Notes: generated by a model not told the origin, from the letters alone. Shown: positions 35,749 to 44,126, counted from the first letter of the stretch. The stretch is 64,000 nt of DNA from Rhizobium leguminosarum bv. viciae USDA 2370 (GCF_002008365.1 NZ_MRDL01000025.1:62381-126380); one strand, 5' to 3'. Program-made: numbers and translations.

Positions 35749-35756
35749 GTTTCGGC

Positions 35757-35792
35757 AGGAGCGGGTGAGCGCCACCGCTCAATCCCGCTCCT
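35757..35792 (+). terminator. Hairpin terminator after eda
   Basis: AGGAGCGGG TGAGCG, loop CCAC, CGCTCA AT CCCGCTCCT: a 15-bp stem with one small bulge, followed by a moderately T-rich stretch. It starts 9 nt after the stop codon. Confidence 0.7.
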
Positions 35793-35859
35793 CCTATTTG
35801 TATTTCAGCCGTCGCAAACCTATGTTCTCCTCCAGTTTCAAACAGGGAGACGACGAGGA

Positions 35860-36579
35860 ATGTTCGACGCAAAGAAGCTTCTCGACCAGTTCTTGGGTTC
35901 ACAGATGCCGGGTCTTGGCGGTTCGGTCCGCGACAGGGCCGGCGACGCCGTGCAGACGGCAAAGAACAATCCGCTGGCGACTGGCGCCATTGCCGCCGTA
36001 CTTCTCGGCACCAAGACCGGCCGCGGTATTGCGGGCAATGCGCTGGCGATCGGCGGTCTTGCTGCCATTGCCGGCCTTGGCTACCAGGCCTACAAGAATT
36101 ACCAGGCGGGGCAGGCGCCGGCAGCCCCCTCGGATGCGCCGTCGGCAAACAACCCGGTTCTCCTGCCGCCGCCTGCCGAGTCCGGTTTCGGGCCGGCGTC
36201 GCCTGCCGGCAGCAATGAATTCGTGCTAGTGCTGATCCGGGCGATGATCGCCGCCGCCAAGGCCGACGGCCATATCGACGATGCCGAACGCGCCCTGATC
36301 ATGGACAAGGTCAAGGCGGCCGATGTCAGCGGCGAGGCTGCGGCCTTCATCGAGCATGAACTCGCGTCGCCGACGGATATCGATGCGCTGGTTGCTGCCG
36401 CGACGACGGAAGAACAGCGTGTCGAGCTTTACACCGCCTCGCGGCTCACCATCGACCCGGATTCGCGCGCCGAGCGCGGTTATCTCGATCTGCTTGCCGG
36501 CCGTCTCGGCCTTGCCGACCAGCTGGTCGACCATATCGAGGCAACGGTGTCCTCCGCCAAGGTGACCTTGTCACAGTGA
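35860..36579 (+). CDS. DUF533 family protein, YebE-like, with TerB-like C-terminal domain
   Basis: 239 residues. A hydrophobic Gly/Ala-rich middle (about 44-75) separates an N-terminal segment (MFDAKKLLDQFL) from a Pro/Ala linker (about 85-115) and a helical C-terminal domain with TerB-like features (AMIAAAKADGHIDDAERALIM). This layout matches DUF533/YebE proteins of unknown function, often stress-associated in proteobacteria. Single gene between eda and an acetyltransferase. The role is unknown. Confidence 0.85.
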   Translation: MFDAKKLLDQFLGSQMPGLGGSVRDRAGDAVQTAKNNPLATGAIAAVLLGTKTGRGIAGNALAIGGLAAIAGLGYQAYKNYQAGQAPAAPSDAPSANNPVLLPPPAESGFGPASPAGSNEFVLVLIRAMIAAAKADGHIDDAERALIMDKVKAADVSGEAAAFIEHELASPTDIDALVAAATTEEQRVELYTASRLTIDPDSRAERGYLDLLAGRLGLADQLVDHIEATVSSAKVTLSQ

Positions 36580-36643
36580 CATCTAGGCCGGTTGCCTTTG
36601 TCGGGCGGCTGGCCTATCCACTCTTCCGAAAAGGGGAGTGGAC

Positions 36644-37339
36644 ATGCGCGATCTTGCAAATTTCAAGGGCTGCCCGGCGCCGAAGCCGGTCACGCTGAAG
36701 GGCCGTTTCGTCACCGTCGAGCCTTATCGGCGCGCCGAACATCTTGAGGCGCTGTGGGATGGGCTTGGCGGCATGGGCATCAATCCGCTGCTTCTCTATT
36801 TCGCGCAGGACGACTTCTCCGGCATCGACGATTTCGCCAGCTGGCTGGAAACCGTCAACACCAAGTCCGGCTGGCTCACCCATATCTTCCGCGACAATGC
36901 CACCGGCAAGATTGTGGGCATGGCGAATTACATGCGCGCCGACCCGGCAAACGGCGTCGTCGAGATCGGCGGGGTGGCACATGGGCCTGAGATGAAGCGG
37001 TCGCCGCTTTCGACCGAGGCGCATTATCTGATGGCCAAGCATGTCTTCGAGGATCTCGGCTACCGCCGCTACGAATGGAAATGCGACAATAAGAACGAGG
37101 CGAGCAAGACGACGGCCGCCCGTTACGGCTTCAGCTTCGAAGGCATCTTCCGCCAGCACATGATCTCCAAGCATCGCAACCGCGACACCGCATGGTTCTC
37201 GATGATCGACAGTGAATGGCCGCTGATCAACGATGCCTTCGGAGCCTGGCTTTCGCCTGAGAATTTCGATGCCGAGGGCAACCAGATCCGCCGCCTGCAG
37301 GACATCCGCGCCGATCTTGAAAAGGAAAGGCTGGTATGA
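36644..37339 (+). CDS. GNAT-family N-acetyltransferase, RimJ/RimL type
   Basis: 231 residues. The acetyl-CoA-binding core is seen around GKIVGMANYMRAD...VEIGGVAHGPEMKRSPLSTEAHYLMAKHVFEDLGYRRYEWKCDNKNEAS. Relatives acetylate ribosomal proteins, amino acids or small amines; I cannot assign a substrate. GGGGAG lies 5 nt before ATG 36644, and GTG 36638 is the alternative. Its stop overlaps the following small gene by 4 nt (ATGA), so the two are co-translated. Confidence 0.9.
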   Translation: MRDLANFKGCPAPKPVTLKGRFVTVEPYRRAEHLEALWDGLGGMGINPLLLYFAQDDFSGIDDFASWLETVNTKSGWLTHIFRDNATGKIVGMANYMRADPANGVVEIGGVAHGPEMKRSPLSTEAHYLMAKHVFEDLGYRRYEWKCDNKNEASKTTAARYGFSFEGIFRQHMISKHRNRDTAWFSMIDSEWPLINDAFGAWLSPENFDAEGNQIRRLQDIRADLEKERLV

Positions 37340-37542
37340 GCCCGGAAAGCCGCTCGCAGGCGACCGCCGCCGGTATCATCCTGCTCAGCGCCGCCCTCGT
37401 CATCTATTTCCTGCCGACCATCGTGCTCTGGATCGGCAATTTTTCGCCGACGCTGGCAATCGTCGTCGGCATCTGCCTGATCATGGCGTTTTTCGCAGTT
37501 TTCTGGCTGCGGGCGCGCTACCAGCGCAGCCGGGGGAAATAG
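37336..37542 (+). CDS. Small two-span membrane protein, unknown function
   Basis: 68 residues with two hydrophobic segments (about 12-32 and 38-58) and a basic C-terminal tail (RARYQRSRGK). It overlaps the preceding acetyltransferase by 4 nt in ATGA form, strong evidence that it is translated. I do not recognise the family. Its coupling to an acetyltransferase is the only functional hint. Confidence 0.75.
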   Translation: MSPESRSQATAAGIILLSAALVIYFLPTIVLWIGNFSPTLAIVVGICLIMAFFAVFWLRARYQRSRGK

Positions 37543-37547
37543 TCTAC

Positions 37548-37602
37548 AGCATTGCGCAATTCCGGACGCAAAAACGCTGCGCACTTTTGCTGGAATTGCT
37601 CT
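37548..37602. repeat. Palindromic repeat, type B, copy 3 (inverted)
   Basis: On the minus strand it reads AGAGCAATTCCAGCAAAAG, then GCGCAGCG, TTTTTGCG and CCGGAATTGCGCAATG, matching the copy at 13931. The element lies between convergent genes, and its edge contributes two bases of the TAG stop codon of the NicO-family gene. Confidence 0.85.
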
Positions 37603-38677
37603 AGCCCTGCAGCGAGGCCCCGAGCAGCAGGGCGCCCATCAGCATGACGAGAACGGCGCCGAGGATTTCGATGGCGTTGCCGATCCAGATCGAGGCGGTC
37701 GAGCCGCGTCCGGAGAGGCGGACGGCCGCACTCTTGGCGGTGACGGCAAGTGTGGCAAGCAGCGAAACGGTGATCGCCGTGCCGAGCGACATGGCGGCGA
37801 CCGAAAGCACGCCGCCGAGATAGAGCCCGTTCAGCAGCGAGAAGGTCATGACCAGCAATGCGCCGGAGCAGGGGCGCAGACCGACGGCCACGATCGCCGA
37901 CCAGGCCTCGCGGGCGCTGAACCTGTCGCCGGCGAGCAGGGACGGATCAGGCACATGGGCATTGCCGCAGGTCTCACAGACCATGCCGGGAACGAAGGTG
38001 TGGCCGGCTTCCACAGCCTGCGCCTTGCCGTTGAAGGCATAGGCCTGGCGTTCGGCGGCATTGTCCTTCCAGTCGAGCATCATGCTGACCGGACCGGCCG
38101 GCGTCGCCATCAGCCGGCGGCGCGGCATGTTGCCCACCAGCGACCGCAGTTTGCGGAACAGCAGCCAGCCGCCGAAGAGGATGACCATGACGAAGCTTGA
38201 GATCTCCATCGCGTGGGTCGCCGCCGTCAGCGTGATGCCGGTGCCGCGCAGCACCAGCCAGGCACCGCCGACCAGCGCCACCGCCATCACGCCCTGGACG
38301 AAGGCCGAAATGAAGGAAATCACCACGCCGCGCTTCAGCTCGACCTCGTTGGCGATCATGTAGGAGGAGATGACCGCCTTGCCGTGGCCCGGGCCGGCGG
38401 CATGGAAGACGCCATAGGCGAAAGAGAGGCCGATCAGCGATGCCAGCTGCCAGGGGTCTTGGCGCATCGCCTTCAAGGCACCGGTCAGCGCCCGGTAGAA
38501 GGCTTGCTGCTCGTAATTGACGTAGAGAAATAGTGGCGCAAACGGCCCGCCAGTCGGCTGGAAGCTCGGCTCCGCCGTGCCGATGCCAAGCGGCGATTGC
38601 GCATGAGCGAGGCTTGCAGCCGTCACCAGCGCAAGGGTCGCAGCGGAAAGGATGAGGGGCAGGCGTTTCGTCAGCAT
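37601..38677 (-). CDS. NicO/RcnA-family nickel/cobalt transporter
   Basis: 358 residues. A signal-like N-terminus (about 1-24, ending SLAHAQS) is followed by six or more membrane segments and the family signature HAAGPGHGKAVISSYM. A long loop has CETCGNAHVPDP, a possible metal site, and a second signature GLRPCSGALLVM lies later. RcnA-type proteins export Ni or Co; NicO relatives may import. The frame is open upstream to 39886, but ATG 38677 overlaps the DUF1007 stop and gives the family length. Paired with that gene. Confidence 0.9.
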   Translation of the reverse strand: MLTKRLPLILSAATLALVTAASLAHAQSPLGIGTAEPSFQPTGGPFAPLFLYVNYEQQAFYRALTGALKAMRQDPWQLASLIGLSFAYGVFHAAGPGHGKAVISSYMIANEVELKRGVVISFISAFVQGVMAVALVGGAWLVLRGTGITLTAATHAMEISSFVMVILFGGWLLFRKLRSLVGNMPRRRLMATPAGPVSMMLDWKDNAAERQAYAFNGKAQAVEAGHTFVPGMVCETCGNAHVPDPSLLAGDRFSAREAWSAIVAVGLRPCSGALLVMTFSLLNGLYLGGVLSVAAMSLGTAITVSLLATLAVTAKSAAVRLSGRGSTASIWIGNAIEILGAVLVMLMGALLLGASLQG

Positions 38678-39312
38678 GTGACCTCCAGCCGGGTGGCGAA
38701 GAGTTTGGACATGTTGGTGCCGGTGGGATCGTTGAAGAAGGCGTCCGTCAGCGACTGTTTGTTTTGCGAGATCACCTCGTCGGCATCCGGCCGCACCACC
38801 TGATGTTTGCAGGCCTTGAAGCCGTCTCCGACGATCGCAAGCTCGTTGTCTGTCGGAAAATCGATCGAGGTGTAGAGCGTCGGATCGTAGACGCCGAAAG
38901 TGAGCCGGCCCTTCAGCGGCATCTTTTCCACCGGCTTTACCGCGAAGAACATCAGCAGCTGACCATCCTTGTAGTCGACATGGATGATGTCGGGTTTCTG
39001 GACGGTGATGTTTTTCCCGTTGATCGTCAGGTTCATGTAGTAGTCGTAATCGGCAAGCGACTTCTTGACCGTGTTGCCGACGTCGGTCAGCTCGTTCGGC
39101 TCCAGCTTCAGGTCGGTGTTCTTGTCGAAATCCATGACCACGGAGGACGAAAAGACCTCGTCGAAGCGCCAGACGTTGCGCAGTTCCTCGACACTGCCGT
39201 CCTTGCCGGCCACGACTTCGAGACGCGCCTCCACGAAGATGTGCGGATGAGCAAAGGCGGCGGTCGGCGCCAGCGAAAGAAGCGCGGCGATCAGTATCTT
39301 CGAATATCTCAT
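38671..39312 (-). CDS. DUF1007 family periplasmic protein
   Basis: 213 residues with a signal peptide ending near residue 21 (PTAAFAHPH) that exposes HPHIFVEARLEV, an N-terminal metal-site candidate. The rest follows the DUF1007 pattern (RFDEVFSS, and VVMDFDKN). DUF1007 genes are typically next to NicO/RcnA-type transporters, as here, and may bind or deliver the metal. The stop overlaps the transporter start, showing coupling. No enzyme activity is known to me. Confidence 0.9.
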   Translation of the reverse strand: MRYSKILIAALLSLAPTAAFAHPHIFVEARLEVVAGKDGSVEELRNVWRFDEVFSSSVVMDFDKNTDLKLEPNELTDVGNTVKKSLADYDYYMNLTINGKNITVQKPDIIHVDYKDGQLLMFFAVKPVEKMPLKGRLTFGVYDPTLYTSIDFPTDNELAIVGDGFKACKHQVVRPDADEVISQNKQSLTDAFFNDPTGTNMSKLFATRLEVTC

Positions 39313-39450
39313 CTATCTCGCTGCCCTGTTCGCTGCCCCTGACTTCTTGCCAGAAATTGGGACGGAATTGGGACCGGGCTCGGCATCGGTTTCGCGGGGC
39401 CGGATGTTGATGCAGGGCGGAATGTCGCATCGCTTCGCAAGGGCACTGCG

Positions 39451-39489
39451 CTAAAGCACGTCGCGAACACTTTTGCGCGACATGCTCTA
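39451..39489. repeat. Palindromic repeat, type B, copy 4 (short)
   Basis: On the minus strand TAGAGCATGTCGCGCAAAAG, then TGTTCGCGACGTGCTTTA: a short member of the AGAGCATG family with GTCGCG/CGCGAC arms. It adjoins the 3' end of the LysR gene and supplies its final bases. Confidence 0.75.
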
Positions 39490-40380
39490 CGGATGCTTCT
39501 TGAACCAGTTGTGCAGGTAATCGACGAAGATCCTCACCTTGGCCGGCAGGTAGCGCCGGTGCGGATAGACGGCATAGATGCCGCGGTCCGTCGGGATGTA
39601 GTCGTTGAATAGCGTTACCAGTTCGCCGCTCTCGATCGGCTTGCGGGCGATGAAATCCGGGATGAAGGCTATGCCGATGCCGGCGAGTGCTGCGCGTAAT
39701 GTCGCATGCGGACTGTTGACCTCTATCGGTCCGGATACGGCGACGGCGAACGAGGTGTTGTCGGGATTGTGGAAGCGGATGCTCGCCTGGGTGCGCGCAT
39801 TGGTGTCGACGATGAAGGGGACGTTGGAAAGGGCTGTCGGGTGATCGAGATCGGGATGACGCTCGAGAAACTCGGGGGTGGCGCATATATGGATGCGGAA
39901 ATCCGAGATCTTGCGGGCGATCATGCCGGAATCCTCGAGCTTGGTGATGCGGATCGCCACGTCGAAGCCTTCCTCGATCAGATCGACGAACCGGTCATCG
40001 GCGGCGATCTCCAGCGAAAGGTCCGGATTCTCCTTGGCGAAATCGATCAGCGACTGGCCGACATCGGCATCAACGAAGGTGCGCGGCACGGAAATGCGCA
40101 GCCGTCCTTTGAGCTGTGCATTGTTCTCACGCACGAGATCGGCGAGGTTGTCGATCTCCTTTAAGATATCGGAGGCGGTGCGGTAATAGGTATGGCCGGC
40201 TTCGGTCATGGAGAATTGCCGGGTGGTGCGGTTGAGCAGCAGGGCGCCGAGCTCATCCTCCAGTTCGCGCACATATTTGGAGAGCAGCGCCTTTGAGCGG
40301 CCGGTGCGTCTTGCCGCGGCGGAGAAGCCTTCGGCCTCGACGACATCGATGAAGGCACGTATGCGGGTCAAGGTATCCAT
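39487..40380 (-). CDS. LysR-family transcriptional regulator (CrgA-like)
   Basis: 297 residues. The N-terminal helix-turn-helix reads GFSAAARRTGRSKALLSKYVRELE, and the effector domain starts at about residue 90. The DTLTRIRAFIDVVEAEGFSAAARR opening places it in the CrgA/DmlR-type LysR group. It is divergent from the ornithine decarboxylase leader region, but there is no obvious T-N11-A box in what I checked, so its target may be elsewhere. Length normal. Confidence 0.92.
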   Translation of the reverse strand: MDTLTRIRAFIDVVEAEGFSAAARRTGRSKALLSKYVRELEDELGALLLNRTTRQFSMTEAGHTYYRTASDILKEIDNLADLVRENNAQLKGRLRISVPRTFVDADVGQSLIDFAKENPDLSLEIAADDRFVDLIEEGFDVAIRITKLEDSGMIARKISDFRIHICATPEFLERHPDLDHPTALSNVPFIVDTNARTQASIRFHNPDNTSFAVAVSGPIEVNSPHATLRAALAGIGIAFIPDFIARKPIESGELVTLFNDYIPTDRGIYAVYPHRRYLPAKVRIFVDYLHNWFKKHP

Positions 40381-40499
40381 GGCACCCCTCAGGCTGTTTC
40401 GGAATGTTGAACAAATTGGCTCGTCTTGTTCAATTATTTTTTTAGCCCGAGATCAAAAAATCGCTTGATTATGAAGGCGAATATTCTTATTTCCCACTC

Positions 40500-40907
40500 A
40501 GCCCAAAGTCGCACGTGCCCATGGGTGTCCGCCGAACCCTCGAATTGGTGAGGAAATCGGTAAGGTACCTGGAATTAACCCCTCCAGTCGCTATTCCGGC
40601 CAACCGGAAAATGCGAGGACGCCTGAAGCAACGACGGTGCGGGCCTTTTTGTTCTCTCCCTGCTTTCCATCAGCGGGGGTTACTGAAGAGGCACACCATC
40701 ATTGCCGGAAGTGCGGTTGGGACTCTCCCTCCAATCCATGGCAGACAAAGCCGAACTTACACCGCACCGCGGCGTTGGTTCACCATCCGCGCATCGAGCG
40801 CTTGCTATGGTTCCGGGGTCTCCACCGGCTGGTTCCAATGCGAGCTATCGTATGCCCTTTGTCCTCCGGTTCATGCCGGAGCTCTGGAATTGGAAGAGGG
40901 AATCGAT
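40500..40907 (+). promoter_or_regulatory. Long structured 5' leader of ornithine decarboxylase, candidate speF-type RNA element
   Basis: 527 nt separate the LysR start from ornithine decarboxylase, the longest non-coding stretch here. The last 400 nt hold several hairpins: TTCCGG/CCGGAA around CCAA (40594-40609), a GCCTG...CGGGC stem before CTTTTT near 40643-40650, and CTCCGG/CCGGAG around TTCATG (40864-40881) just before the start. Alphaproteobacterial ornithine decarboxylase genes are known to carry the conserved speF RNA motif at this place. An in-frame open frame through it (from 40515) looks accidental. Whether it senses polyamines is unproven. Confidence 0.6.
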
Positions 40908-40911
40908 ATGA
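40852..40911 (+). CDS. Possible 19-residue leader peptide overlapping the ornithine decarboxylase start
   Basis: ATG 40852 opens MPFVLRFMPELWNWKRESI, and its TGA overlaps the decarboxylase ATG as ATGA. The reading frame also extends upstream through an ATG at 40807 (34 codons in all). It runs across the CTCCGG/CCGGAG hairpin. The ribosome site is weak, so this may not be translated. If it is, it would couple leader translation to decarboxylase synthesis. Low confidence. Confidence 0.25.
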   Translation: MPFVLRFMPELWNWKRESI

Positions 40912-42041
40912 CCACCCAGCGCATCCGCGACTTTCTCGCAACCCGACGTCCCGATGGTCCCTGCCTTGTGGTTGACCTCGACGTCGTTCGCGACAATTTC
41001 CACGCCTTCCGTCACGCTATGCCGGACAGCGCCATCTATTACGCCGTCAAGGCCAACCCGGCTCCGGAAGTGCTGAAGCTGCTCGCAGGCCTCGGCTCCA
41101 ATTTCGATTGCGCATCCGTTGCCGAAATCGAAATGGCGCTTGAAGCCGGTGCGACCGCCGCCCGTATCTCCTACGGCAACACGATCAAGAAGGAACGTGA
41201 CGTTGCCCGTGCGCATGCGCTCGGCGTTAGCCTCTTTGCGGTCGACAGCCACGAGGAAGTCGAGAAGATCTCGCGCGCCGCTCCCGGCGCCCGTGTCTTC
41301 TGCCGCGTGCTCACGGATGGTGAAGGCGCTGAATGGCCGCTGTCGCGCAAGTTCGGCTGCGTCCCGCAGATGGCTGTCGACGTTCTCGTCTACGCCCATC
41401 AGCTTGGCCTGCAGTCCTATGGCGTCTCGTTCCATGTCGGTTCGCAGATGACCAAGGTCGATGCCTGGGATTCGGCACTCGCCGATGCCAAGCGCGTCTT
41501 TGTATCGCTTGCCAAGCAGGGCATCCACCTGCAGATGGTCAACATGGGCGGCGGCTTCCCGACCAAGTACCTGCGTGACGTTCCGTCCGCAGAAGCTTAT
41601 GGCAAGTCGATCTACCAGGCGCTGCGTACGCATTTCGGCAACCAGATCCCGCAGACGATCATCGAGCCGGGCCGCGGCATGGTCGGCAATGCCGGTGTGA
41701 TCAAGGCGGAAGTCGTGCTGATTTCGAAGAAGTCGGACAATGACGATGCCCGTTGGGTATTCCTCGACATCGGCAAATTCGGCGGTCTCGCCGAGACGAT
41801 GGACGAAGCCATCCGCTATCCGATCCGCACGGATCACGACGGCGACGAGATGGAGCCCTGCGTCATCGCCGGCCCGACCTGCGATTCGGCCGACGTGCTC
41901 TACGAGAAGAACCTCTATCCGCTGCCGATCTCCCTTTCGATTGGCGACGAGGTCCTGATCGAAGGCACCGGCGCCTATACGACGACCTATTCGGCGGTCG
42001 CTTTCAACGGTTTCGACCCGCTGAAGGCCTACATCATCTAA
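40908..42041 (+). CDS. odc: Ornithine decarboxylase, alanine-racemase-fold type
   Basis: 377 residues of the group IV (eukaryotic-type) decarboxylases. The PLP Lys is in YYAVKANP (near residue 48), the phosphate-binding loop is MGGGFPTKY, EPGRGMVGNAG binds the cofactor, and the dimer-partner Cys is in GPTCDSADVLYE. It turns ornithine into putrescine; many alphaproteobacterial members also accept lysine. AGAGGGAATCGAT gives the ribosome site for ATG 40908. It follows a long structured leader and is followed by an acetyltransferase. Cytosolic. Confidence 0.93.
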   Translation: MTTQRIRDFLATRRPDGPCLVVDLDVVRDNFHAFRHAMPDSAIYYAVKANPAPEVLKLLAGLGSNFDCASVAEIEMALEAGATAARISYGNTIKKERDVARAHALGVSLFAVDSHEEVEKISRAAPGARVFCRVLTDGEGAEWPLSRKFGCVPQMAVDVLVYAHQLGLQSYGVSFHVGSQMTKVDAWDSALADAKRVFVSLAKQGIHLQMVNMGGGFPTKYLRDVPSAEAYGKSIYQALRTHFGNQIPQTIIEPGRGMVGNAGVIKAEVVLISKKSDNDDARWVFLDIGKFGGLAETMDEAIRYPIRTDHDGDEMEPCVIAGPTCDSADVLYEKNLYPLPISLSIGDEVLIEGTGAYTTTYSAVAFNGFDPLKAYII

Positions 42042-42055
42042 GGTCGTTTCCGTCG

Positions 42056-42075
42056 GCCCCGTAACCAATCGGGGC
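42056..42075 (+). terminator. Weak hairpin after ornithine decarboxylase
   Basis: GCCCCG, an 8-nt loop, CGGGGC: a 6-bp stem 15 nt after the stop codon. A modest TTTTCTTTC tract comes about 20 nt later. It may only attenuate expression of the downstream acetyltransferase. Confidence 0.35.
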
Positions 42076-42135
42076 GGCAACTTCACAATTTTCTTTCATC
42101 GCCGCTGATAACGGTATTGGGTACGGGAGGCCAAG

Positions 42136-42726
42136 ATGGCCGCTGTTCTTGATTCTGTCCGCGCATTCTTTGCGCCTACCACTTTCGCCATCGACGCCGA
42201 AAATCCCTCGGATGTCGTTGCTCGCGAAAACCTGCTCGACCGCGTCATGGGCCCGGATCGCCGCAAAAAGTCGTCGGAGAAGATCCGCCGCAACCGCGTT
42301 CCGGCCGAGGGCCTTGCGCTGGTGGCGCGCGATCGCGACGGCCATGTCATTGGCTCGGTGCGCCTCTGGAACATCGAGGCCGGCGTCAATGACGAAGGCA
42401 CGCCGATCAATGCGCTGCTGCTTGGACCGCTCGCCGTTGCGCCCCATCACGGCGGCAAGGGCATCGGCTCGGCGCTGATGCGCGCAGCGATCCTCGAAGC
42501 GAAGAAGCGCGGGCATGGCGCCGTCCTGCTCGTCGGCGATGCTGCCTATTACGAGCGTTTCGGCTTCTTTGCCGAGAGGGCTCGCCATCTTGTCATGCCG
42601 GGTCCGTTCGAACGTTCGCGCTTTCTTGCGCTCGAACTCACGGAAGGCTGGCTTGACGGCGCGGCCGGCATGATCGTCCCTTCGGGACGCATGCTAGCCA
42701 GCGCGCCGGTTCGCCGCGCCGCTTGA
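42136..42726 (+). CDS. GNAT-family N-acetyltransferase (YhbS-like)
   Basis: 196 residues. The CoA-binding motif is LGPLAVAPHHGGKGIGSALMRAAILEAKKRG (about 95-125), and GDAAYYERFGF is the family end motif. Sequence style fits the YhbS group of predicted acetyltransferases. GGGAGG precedes the ATG at 42136. It is 94 nt after ornithine decarboxylase on the same strand, so it may be co-expressed; acting on a polyamine is possible but is only suggested by position. Confidence 0.88.
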   Translation: MAAVLDSVRAFFAPTTFAIDAENPSDVVARENLLDRVMGPDRRKKSSEKIRRNRVPAEGLALVARDRDGHVIGSVRLWNIEAGVNDEGTPINALLLGPLAVAPHHGGKGIGSALMRAAILEAKKRGHGAVLLVGDAAYYERFGFFAERARHLVMPGPFERSRFLALELTEGWLDGAAGMIVPSGRMLASAPVRRAA

Positions 42727-42954
42727 GCTGTGCCGATCGGCCGGTCGGGGTTGGGAATCTTTCCCTCCTGGCCGGCAATGTCCGCGCCGCTTGACCATGG
42801 AGGCAGGCGGGCCTGTCGTGGGTGCGGCGCGGATTGTCTTTTGACGGGTGCGCGGCTGTGGTCAGCTGGGTAAGCGTCGCAGGCGAAAACACAATCGCGT
42901 GAAAAGTGGCGCCGGCACGCGAACAAATCGCTGCGATATCCTATCTTGCGCCGC

Positions 42955-44007
42955 ATGATCCGCCTTCTCTCCCTTCTGCTTCTCTTCTGCCTGCCGCTTG
43001 CCGCAACGGGGCCGGCGGCTGCCCAGAGCACGGCTTCCGGCGTCAGCGGGCTTGGTCCGCGTCTCGACCACGCGGCGAGCGAGCCCGCGATGAGGCCTCT
43101 CAAGACGGTGATCGTCGCTCGCGACGGACGCGTGCTCGGCGAACGCGGGTTCCATGGTCATTCGCCCTCGGAATCGACCAATATCAAATCCGCTTCGAAA
43201 TCGATCATCTCGGCGTTGGTCGGTATCGCCATCGATAAAGGCCTGCTGAAGGGGCCGGATCAGAAGATCGCGCCGATCCTGAAGGCCGATCTCCCGGTAA
43301 CGCCAGACCCGCGCATCAACGACATCACCATCGGCAATCTTCTCTCCATGCAGGCTGGGCTCGATCGCATGTCGGGGCAGAACTACGGCCGCTGGGTCTC
43401 TTCGCGCAACTGGGTGCGCTTTGCGCTCTCGCAGCCTTTCATCGATCAACCCGGTGGCGAGATGCTCTATTCCACCGCATCCACCCATCTGCTGTCGGCC
43501 ATTCTCACCAAGGTCGGGGGGCGGTCGACGCTGGCGCTGGCGCGAGAATGGCTGGGTCCTGTCGAAGGCTTCCGCATTGGCGCATGGGAACGCGATCCGC
43601 AGGGCATCTATCTCGGCGGCAACCAGATGGCGATGAGCGCCCGGTCGCTGCTTGCCTTCGGCGAACTCTACCGCAACGGCGGCAAGACCGCCGACGGCCG
43701 CCAGATCGTCCCTGCCGACTGGATCTCCCAGTCGTGGCAGCAGCGCACAAACTCGCGCTTCTCGGGCGATGAATATGGCTATGGCTGGTTCACGCGGCAG
43801 ATCGGCGGCGAACAGGTGCATTTCGCCTGGGGTTATGGCGGGCAGATGCTCTATATCGTGCCATCGCTCGATCTCACCGTCGTCATGACCTCGGAAGAGA
43901 GCGGTCCATCTGCCCGAAACGGCTACAGGGACTTGCTGCACGATCTGTTGGCGGACATTATCGGCGCGGAGCCGCGCGTCTCGGCGGACGCGCAAAGGAC
44001 GCTGTAA
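42955..44007 (+). CDS. Secreted serine hydrolase, beta-lactamase / penicillin-binding fold
   Basis: 350 residues. A signal peptide (MIRLLSLLLLFCLPLAATG, cleaved near AAAQS) sends it to the periplasm. The SxxK nucleophile motif is SASK in IKSASKSIIS near residue 80; YST replaces the usual YxN, and the KTG position may be the HFAWGYGGQ segment. This fits class C-type esterases or peptidases more than a true drug-resistance enzyme. ATG 42955 and TTG 42946 are possible starts, neither with a clear ribosome site. Its last 14 residues come from a repeat element. Confidence 0.82.
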   Translation: MIRLLSLLLLFCLPLAATGPAAAQSTASGVSGLGPRLDHAASEPAMRPLKTVIVARDGRVLGERGFHGHSPSESTNIKSASKSIISALVGIAIDKGLLKGPDQKIAPILKADLPVTPDPRINDITIGNLLSMQAGLDRMSGQNYGRWVSSRNWVRFALSQPFIDQPGGEMLYSTASTHLLSAILTKVGGRSTLALAREWLGPVEGFRIGAWERDPQGIYLGGNQMAMSARSLLAFGELYRNGGKTADGRQIVPADWISQSWQQRTNSRFSGDEYGYGWFTRQIGGEQVHFAWGYGGQMLYIVPSLDLTVVMTSEESGPSARNGYRDLLHDLLADIIGAEPRVSADAQRTL

Positions 44008-44027
44008 CGCTTGAATTGCTGCATTAT
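43965..44027. repeat. Mosaic palindromic repeat, type A, copy 3, overlapping a gene end
   Basis: GCCGCGCGTC, GGACGCGCAAAGGACGCTGTAACG and TTGAATTGCTGCAT match the first module and linker of the elements at 6553 and 11678. It overlaps the end of the serine hydrolase gene, encoding its C-terminal residues (to ADAQRTL) and stop. The second (TTAAATCG) module is missing. Confidence 0.8.
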
Positions 44028-44126
44028 GCCGCAGGAAAACCTCGCGATCGTTAAATTCTTAGCGAAGCGCCCAATCAAACCGCAAAACGCTTCCTGTAAA
44101 TTCCGCAAGAATTTCGGGAAAGCGCC

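Noticed and set aside
38678..39886. In-frame upstream extension of the NicO-family gene to 761 codons
   Set aside because: It lies over DUF1007 and LysR coding sequence in another frame and has no similarity to transporters; ATG 38677 fits the family.
40515..40907. In-frame extension of ornithine decarboxylase by 131 codons
   Set aside because: The predicted residues do not resemble the enzyme family, the ATG at 40908 has a ribosome site, and the region looks like a structured leader.
42042..42954. Extra genes in the gaps around the acetyltransferase and the serine hydrolase
   Set aside because: Only short frames without ribosome sites or recognisable protein features were present; the 42727-42954 gap shows nothing I can support.
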